Shown: positions 57,977 to 64,000 of the stretch, piece by piece | Layout of the letters: every line of letters begins with the position of its first letter | Numbering within the stretch: the stretch's first letter is position 1 | Assembly: GCF_000234665.1 (NCBI RefSeq) | Contig: NC_018328.1 | Location: 630,179 to 694,178, forward strand | Direction: 5' to 3' | Origin: Leishmania mexicana MHOM/GT/2001/U1103 | Taxonomy: Eukaryota; Euglenozoa; Kinetoplastea; Trypanosomatida; Trypanosomatidae | DNA length: 64,000 nucleotides | Position numbers and translations under genes: made by a program | The notes under the pieces: generated by a model | The model's input: only the letters and a program-made list of their open reading frames with translations | Told to the model about the DNA's origin: nothing | Database searches by the model: none

Positions 57977-59533
57977 CAGTGAAGGCGGGTGGGGGGGGCG
58001 AGGGAAGGCGCCGACGCTGTCTGTATCTTTCACTACGGCTTTGCGTGCGTTTGGGTGGGTGGATACGACACGACAAGGTGGGTGGGTGGCGGTGACGTGC
58101 GTGCGCGCAGATAGATCACGCTTCGGCCACACAACGCAAATACGACAAAAGGAGGGGCGAGGTCACAACAGTTGGCAGCCGTCACATGAGGCCTCTCGCC
58201 AACGTGATTGGGGCAAGGGAGGGGCGGGAGAGGAGAGAGGGAAGGGGTTGAGGCGACGGCTGAGGTAACACAAACACATGCCACGTCAGCGTTGGCGGGC
58301 AGCCGCTGAGGACGGAGAGAACCGCGGCAAAGGAAAGGGTGGGGGTGAAGGAGTCTCAGGACAGTCACCGCCGTAGCCATCCCCCCTTCCTCGTAGAATC
58401 CCGCGCACACGAGTATCCCTATCTGCCCTCCTTCTCCTTTGCCCTGTTCTCTGCGAAGTACCACACAAGGCTGCCAGCCTCCCCCCCACACACACATACA
58501 CTTTGGGGTAAAGCACACTCTTGCTCAGATGGAGGCGAGATAGAGAGAGAGACTGTGTGTGTGTGGCAAGTACAGTAGGTGGGTTAAAAGCGGCGCCGGA
58601 GTCGCGGGAGTGGGCTGCATAGGCCGCGCGTCCACACGTTGTTCGCGTTCTTTTTTTCCATTGTTTTCTGTTGCGTAATGTTCAAGTGGAAGAGGAGGAG
58701 AAGCACCACACCTTCGCCTCCGCTCCCTACACACCCCCCGCCCTTGACCACCATCGCTGCCGGCTCTTCGATGCAACATCAGTCTCGCGTGCGACGCCCC
58801 GAAGGAAGAAAAGATAAAAGAAAAAGGAAAGACGAGATATGTGTACACGAACGCCCATCCTCGAAGCAATGCGCGCGCGGTAAGAGCACGCCTGTGCGTG
58901 TGTGTATGTGTTTTTGAATGTCGGCTGGCATGACATTGCTCCACCCTTTTGCCCTCCACTTGCTCCCTTTCCCCCTCAGCAATGTCGCGTTACCCTCATC
59001 ACAGTCGACGCCACTCCGCACACGCGCACGCGAAACCGCGCAAGCACAACGAGAAGAGGTGCAGTAAAGACGTGAGTGAGCGAGAGTATGCGAGCCACAG
59101 CCGCAGCAACCATTCGCCGGTCCCTGAGAGGAGAGAGAACAGAGGAGCGGCGGGGAGCGAGAGGATGCAGGCAGTATGCCAACACGCGAGTACACGTACC
59201 TGGGCAAAAGTCAGACATGCACACCGTACTGTGAACGCCCCCCAGGACAGCCTGCCACATCTCAACTCCTTGATGCCTCGCCCCCTGGTGCCACACCTCA
59301 TCCCACCAAACGTACTGTACCCTCGTCTCTGCTGCGTTGGCTGGCCCTATCCACCCTCCTTGCACATAGCTGCGGATGCATCTCCCTCGCCTTCCTTTGC
59401 CCTTCGCTCTCCACAGACTGCACCACAGCAACAGGGGCAACTCGGTGCATCGCTGGCAGTATGTATAGCTGCACCAAGACACACGTTTCCCTCCGTACAC
59501 TGCGTGCGCGTGTGCCGATGCCGTGCGGTATCC
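57977..59533. other. Intergenic spacer
   Basis: 1.55 kb: GTGGGTGGGTGG near 58078, GA-rich 58215-58250, short GT run 58553-58564. It is the 3' UTR of the RanBPM-like gene and 5' region of the 56414 gene. No gene seen. Confidence 0.5.
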
Positions 59534-62500
59534 TCAGGATCCAGACATGTGCTTGAAAACACGCTTCATGTACATAGAACTGAGGTAAAGCTCCTCCGCG
59601 AACCAGCGAGCCACCGCCTCCGCCTCATCACCCTCCGGCGCCGCTGCCTCCGCTGCCTCGTCATCCTCCGCGACGCCCGTGCCAGACGGCCGCGCCGTGC
59701 GTGGAGGCAGAGCGCTGATGGTGTTGGAGCTCACGCTGCTCCGGTCAGACGCTACACTTAAGGGGCGCTTCACTGTCACCACTTTCGGTTCTGACTTCAC
59801 GGCCACCAGTGGTGAGGTGACGGCCTCTGTGGAGACAGCGGCTGAGGAGGCCGGTCTAGGGTTAGGAGTAGCACACGGCGCTGTGGATGTCCTCTCGCGC
59901 CACCCCAGTGCTGGAGCCAAGTCCAACGACCGCCGCAACTCCTGGACAAAGAGTTCCGTGACGAGGTGCAAGGAGGGCTCTAGCGCTGCTCGCGCCTCCA
60001 CGCGTCGCCAGAGTGAGCGGAGGGACGGCATGAATGTTGTCAGGTCCTCGTAGCTGGGGAAGGCCGGCATCTGCCGCGTGGCCTCCGCCGGTGACGGCTG
60101 GTCGCCTTCACTCTCCCTCCCGACTACCAGTGCCTCGTGGGTCGCCGTCTCGCCTGCTCTGACGGACGAAAAACCGGCCATGAGCGACCTCGCCTGCGAC
60201 CGCCGCCGTGTGGCCTCGTCGTCCTCTGGGACAGCCGCATCGCGGTTGACGCCTTCACCGTCTTCGGCATCGTCTTCGTCCTCAAGCCAGCCGTCCAGGC
60301 ACGCGTGCCACCGTCTCGGCCCCGCAATCACCACCGGCGGCGCCTGAGACGACGATGGCATGGCTGGCGAAGGTTGCATCTTCTGCGGCTGCTGCGTCAC
60401 GGCTCCCCAACTCCACAGCTGTCCTTCCAGCTGCTGGTTGACGTCTTCCACCGCGTGCACGAGACGCCGCCACACTTGCTGCCGGTAGCGATGCTGCACG
60501 GTGCGCAGGAGCGTGCCCAGCAGATCGATCGAGTCCAGGGCAGTGCGATCCGCGAAGCCGATGCCGCCCCCGCCATGCCGCACAAACCGCTCTATCTGCC
60601 GCAGCGTGCTAACGGTATGCGTGTGAAGACTTGACAGCGTCTGTAGGAGGCACACCTGCGAGGAGCGCGACGGCGCTGGGGCCGGTACGACAGCTGCGCG
60701 GTAGAGGACCAAAATTGCCTCTTCCACATGCGCAATGTAGAGCGGCCGATGCTGCGGCTGTGGCTGTTGCGACGACGGTTGTCGGCGCCGTTCCTGCGAC
60801 GCGTTGCCGTTGCCGCCCGCTGCAGTTGACGCGTCTAGTCGCACAGAAGCAGCACACGCGGCTGCACAGGCGCGGAAGTCCTCAGCATCTGCATCCGTAT
60901 CCGCATCTGCACCCGCACGGCGGTGGATGCGACCGCCGTACGAAGCGGAGGGCCTCCTCTCGGAGTGAGGGACGATGCCGGCGTCTGCACGGCCGGCCAG
61001 CGCCGCCAGCGCATCGAGGGACGCCGGCGCGAGCGCTTCACGTGAGCTTGCGTGTGCATCTGCACCTGCACCACCAGAGAGCGGTGGGGCACGGCGAACG
61101 TGCGTCATGGGAGAGGGAAGTACGCGTGCCGGGTTCCATACGAGTTGGGTGAAGTAAGACGTAAAGGCGGCTTGCGCCTGCCGCTCCGCCTCGGGCGTGG
61201 GCGCAAAAGACGCGTTAGAGAAAGTGTGAGAATGGCGGGACGAGCTCTTGCCTGTCATCCCCTGACGAGAAACAGTGCTCTTCGTTGTGGCGGGCTTGCT
61301 GTTGCTGCCGTTCGTGCCACGCTCCGCCTGCAACGCCTCCTCCTTGCTGTTTGCAAAGGAAAGCCGCTGCGGCAGCTGCGGGTGATGACTGTGGGGGTCG
61401 GCGTGTATCTCTTGACACGCCGCACGCGCCGCGCGCAGATACGTCTGCAGGATGCCCCACAGCACCTCCACCGCCTGATACGACTGCACGAGGTAGCGAA
61501 TGTCTTGGCGAAGCCCCAGCATGTTCAATGTGAACAGTGAGGGGTGAATGACCCGCCTCACCCAGTCGTACGGCGAGAGCGGCATCGGCGAGCCAGCACT
61601 GCTTCTGGGGTGTTTGCCCCTCGCCCCAACACCGCCGGCCGCTGACGCGGCCGCCACGTGACTGTCGAATACGGAGGCAAAGGCGTAGGTGAGTGACGGC
61701 CGCCACAGCATCAGCTGGCCGAGGAGCGCGGGAAGGGGCGGAGTCGGTGCGCCGTCGGCATTACAGGGTACTCCTTGCAGTAGTGTCATGCGAAGGCGAC
61801 TCATGTCCGCCGCGTAGCCCTGCCACGCCTCCTGCGCCTCGCCTGGCGTTGGAGGGCGCCACAGAACATGTGAAGGGTGCGCACGTGCAGAGACAGGCGC
61901 AGAGGGTGGCGAGGACGACGGGCCAGCAGGACCTCCACCTGCGGCACCCGCTGAAGTGGCGTACAGCTGACTCTGTGCAGGAGCAAGCTCATGCAGCTCG
62001 GCATCCAGCGTCTGCAGCGCGCCCTTCATGCCACGAACGGAGAGGTAGTCGCGCAGGACGGCCGTGACGCGCGTGTCGCGGAGCGTCTCTGGGGCCAGGG
62101 GTGTTTGCCTGCCGCAGGATGCATTGGCAGTGTGCACATCAGGCCGCTTTCCCTTCGTGTATCGGTGGGCTGCTGCCACCGTCGAGTCACCGTCTGGATG
62201 CTGCTCCCTCGACGGTGCGGCTGCACTCTGTCGAATGTGCGACTCGCCCTCCTGCCCTGACATGAAAGTGGTGCAGCGTCCCACCGACTGGAGTGCCAAC
62301 TCACGCACGTACTTGGCCAGCGGGAACACAGGCAGCTGTCTCTGCTGCTGATGCGGCAGGGGCAACTCACCCCTTCGGAGAGGCACGTCTTGACTTAGGC
62401 ACTGCGCGCCGCTGTAGAACCGCACCACTACGTCAGTGGCTTGCTGTGGGCGTCGAGCGAGACCAATGGCGAAGTAATAGCTGCCGTCCGCCAGTGAAGG

Positions 62501-63406
62501 CTCGAGTGGGAGGGTGGAGACGATGTCTTTGTTCACCGTGAAGGCGAGCTGGTGGCGGACAAGGTCGATAAGGCAGCCGATGTGATCACCGAAGTTCACG
62601 CGACTGCCACCAACCCCGCTGCGCCCGTCGTCCGGCAGCTTCACGGCGTCCCCATCCTCGTAGCCATTCTTGACGATCAGGCGCTGTGCCACATAGAAGC
62701 CAACGCTGTTTTCCGCTTCCCCGGGCAAGCTGTACCACTCCAGGGATCGCTGGCAGACCCCCAGCACCAGCGCCGGTAGCGTCGGCTTGCTGGTGGCGCT
62801 AGTCGTCGGCGACACGGCAGAGTTATCACGATTCGTATTTCGCTCTGCAGCACCGGCACCAGCGGCGTCGGCCGCCTGCTGCACCGATGGCCAGGTGACG
62901 ACGCACTCCATAAACACCACCGCCGCCTGTGATATGGCGGGCGCGTTGCTCTTTACATGGAAGCAATCGGAAGACCCGGTCGTGCGGCGATGCAACTGCT
63001 GCTCCATCTCTTTGAAGGAGAGGGCGGGCCTCGCGGCGAGGTGCAGCACGCATCCCAGCTCCTTTGCCGCGTCGCTGTGGGAGCGACGCCTGTGTACCCG
63101 GTGTGGCAGCGCGCAGAGACGTTCTTTATTGGCTGCCGAGGGGCTTGACGGTGTGTGTCGTGCTACATCGTCGCCGTCGCCGGGAGACGCAGACAAGTGT
63201 GCCGCTGCTTCGGTGCTCGACTGCTGGTGCTGCCGCGGCGGCGTTGCTGACGCGGATCCATTGGCATCGTTGCTGCCTGGCAAGAGGTCCTGAGTAAGGT
63301 ATGCTGCGGCGGCGTCCCCGGTGGCGTTGCTGTGGCGCAGCTCTGTGGAAAGAGCGCCAACGTTCATGAACGCTGGCGCGAGCAGCTCCCAGCCTGAGTA
63401 GAACAT
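59534..63406 (-). CDS. SPRY- and LisH-domain protein, RanBPM/GID-CTLH-like
   Basis: A 1290-residue protein. A SPRY domain occupies about 200-340 (SVGFYVAQRLIVKNGYEDGD, GDHIGCLIDLVRHQLAFTVN at ~268-287, SYYFAIGLARR). A LisH-type helix follows at ~440-470 (VLRDYLSVRGMKGALQTLDA). The rest is rich in Ala, Ser, Gln and Pro with helical islands such as VQSYQAVEVLWGILQTYLRA (~635-655), IERFVRHGGG and a C-terminal LVTELFVQELRRSL, which could be a diverged CTLH/CRA region. SPRY followed by LisH is the layout of RanBP9/10 and yeast Gid1, scaffold subunits of the CTLH/GID ubiquitin ligase. The canonical CTLH motif is not clear. The ATG at 63406 is chosen; MNVGALS at 63367 is an alternative. It is the most upstream gene in the window. 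Confidence 0.8.
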   Translation of the reverse strand: MFYSGWELLAPAFMNVGALSTELRHSNATGDAAAAYLTQDLLPGSNDANGSASATPPRQHQQSSTEAAAHLSASPGDGDDVARHTPSSPSAANKERLCALPHRVHRRRSHSDAAKELGCVLHLAARPALSFKEMEQQLHRRTTGSSDCFHVKSNAPAISQAAVVFMECVVTWPSVQQAADAAGAGAAERNTNRDNSAVSPTTSATSKPTLPALVLGVCQRSLEWYSLPGEAENSVGFYVAQRLIVKNGYEDGDAVKLPDDGRSGVGGSRVNFGDHIGCLIDLVRHQLAFTVNKDIVSTLPLEPSLADGSYYFAIGLARRPQQATDVVVRFYSGAQCLSQDVPLRRGELPLPHQQQRQLPVFPLAKYVRELALQSVGRCTTFMSGQEGESHIRQSAAAPSREQHPDGDSTVAAAHRYTKGKRPDVHTANASCGRQTPLAPETLRDTRVTAVLRDYLSVRGMKGALQTLDAELHELAPAQSQLYATSAGAAGGGPAGPSSSPPSAPVSARAHPSHVLWRPPTPGEAQEAWQGYAADMSRLRMTLLQGVPCNADGAPTPPLPALLGQLMLWRPSLTYAFASVFDSHVAAASAAGGVGARGKHPRSSAGSPMPLSPYDWVRRVIHPSLFTLNMLGLRQDIRYLVQSYQAVEVLWGILQTYLRAARAACQEIHADPHSHHPQLPQRLSFANSKEEALQAERGTNGSNSKPATTKSTVSRQGMTGKSSSRHSHTFSNASFAPTPEAERQAQAAFTSYFTQLVWNPARVLPSPMTHVRRAPPLSGGAGADAHASSREALAPASLDALAALAGRADAGIVPHSERRPSASYGGRIHRRAGADADTDADAEDFRACAAACAASVRLDASTAAGGNGNASQERRRQPSSQQPQPQHRPLYIAHVEEAILVLYRAAVVPAPAPSRSSQVCLLQTLSSLHTHTVSTLRQIERFVRHGGGGIGFADRTALDSIDLLGTLLRTVQHRYRQQVWRRLVHAVEDVNQQLEGQLWSWGAVTQQPQKMQPSPAMPSSSQAPPVVIAGPRRWHACLDGWLEDEDDAEDGEGVNRDAAVPEDDEATRRRSQARSLMAGFSSVRAGETATHEALVVGRESEGDQPSPAEATRQMPAFPSYEDLTTFMPSLRSLWRRVEARAALEPSLHLVTELFVQELRRSLDLAPALGWRERTSTAPCATPNPRPASSAAVSTEAVTSPLVAVKSEPKVVTVKRPLSVASDRSSVSSNTISALPPRTARPSGTGVAEDDEAAEAAAPEGDEAEAVARWFAEELYLSSMYMKRVFKHMSGS

Positions 63407-64000
63407 CGGATGGATAACGGAAAGATGGATGAACGAAGGGGAGGGGGGGAGAAAAAGGAAAAGACCTACACACACAGGAGAGAGAGGCAGCCGTGGGCTA
63501 AACAAGTGAAAGAAGCAGCCCAGAGAACGGGAACACACGTGCGTACATCAACTTGCCTGTGTCTCCGTCTGTGCGTACTGGGAATGTGTGGTGACAGTGG
63601 TGGTGGTGGTGGTGGGGGGTTCGACAACGCCGCCGTTATAACAGTTCAAGCCGTCAAAAGATCGAGAAAGAGGGAGAAGACAAGCAGGAGCAGCACGCGC
63701 TGCAGATGAGCAGAGGCGAAGGGCGGAAGCACGCACGAAGAAACGTGTGAGCGAAAACGCAAAAGAAAGGACCAATACGAGGGTGGCGAGTGAGGGGAGA
63801 CGGCACCAGAGGCAGCAAAGTGTGTGGGGAGGGATGTATGGATGGATACTGAGCCACGATGCATGGAACACAGACACACGCGCGCGGGCCACAAGAAAAG
63901 GGCCCACACCCGTCGTCTGGGACAAAGACACAGTCAACGGGAGGGGGAGGAAGGGGGAAGCCACCACAACAACCCGCCAGTAGAATGACCGTAGGGGGAA
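63407..64000. other. Spacer upstream of the RanBPM-like gene
   Basis: GGT/GTG-rich run at 63597-63617 and purine-rich plus-strand DNA; nothing gene-like to the window end. Confidence 0.5.

Overview
The window looks like one stretch of a Leishmania chromosome. The evidence is that every convincing gene lies on the minus strand with no strand switch, genes are long, and spacers are 0.5-3 kb of purine/pyrimidine-biased, CA/TG-microsatellite DNA. Several starts also have an upstream polypyrimidine tract plus AG of the spliced-leader trans-splicing type. The chagasin/ICP protein at 32422-32763 has the sequence I associate with Leishmania ICP, which I recall mapping to chromosome 24, so this is probably a segment syntenic with chromosome 24. 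Species cannot be fixed from sequence alone.

Transcription runs from high to low coordinate as a single polycistronic unit of 22 protein genes and one tRNA. From the upstream (right) end these are: a SPRY/LisH RanBPM-like protein (59534-63406); a disordered kinetoplastid protein (56414-57976); tRNA-Asp(GUC) (54815-54886); a signal-anchored membrane protein (53147-54382); an acyl-protein thioesterase/lysophospholipase (51256-52092); a tyrosine-rich probable mitochondrial protein (49951-50673); and a tandem pair of SDR dehydrogenases (47140-48663, 44801-46537). Next come a 106-aa protein; an RRM/RGG RNA-binding protein whose two coding blocks are separated by an apparent 1.7-kb cis-intron (40089-42708); a giant FATP/VLACS-like acyl-CoA synthetase (34489-38454); the cysteine-peptidase inhibitor ICP; a CGI121-like KEOPS subunit; a SMYD-like SET protein; and IBA57. 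The left end has a myristoylated CaMKK-like kinase with zinc fingers, LRRs and a degenerate phosphatase-like tail (19490-23737), a CDC20/CDH1-like APC/C activator, a UBC12-like E2, a multi-pass membrane protein, a second SET protein with TPR and zinc module, the TFIIH subunit SSL1/p44, a small probable mitochondrial protein and a SpoU-family RNA methyltransferase.

The genes do not form one pathway, as is normal for trypanosomatid polycistrons. Themes are RNA modification and processing (SpoU, KEOPS, RRM protein), cell-cycle and ubiquitin-like control (CDC20-like, UBC12-like, RanBPM-like), lipid chemistry (FATP, thioesterase) and mitochondrial biogenesis (IBA57 and others). Three related ~0.4-kb repeats that look like SIDER retroposon remnants sit in the 3' untranslated spacers of the CDC20-like, FATP and 56414-57976 genes.

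There are two 100-N gaps. The one at 49521-49620 is flanked by a 216-bp exact-looking duplication and a 62-bp stretch resembling a cloning-vector polylinker, so that junction is an assembly artefact. The most interesting signal is the RRM/RGG gene: the downstream block has no ATG at its start, begins exactly at a CTACAG acceptor, and joins in phase to a GTATGCG donor identical to the spliced-leader donor, restoring an intact RRM.
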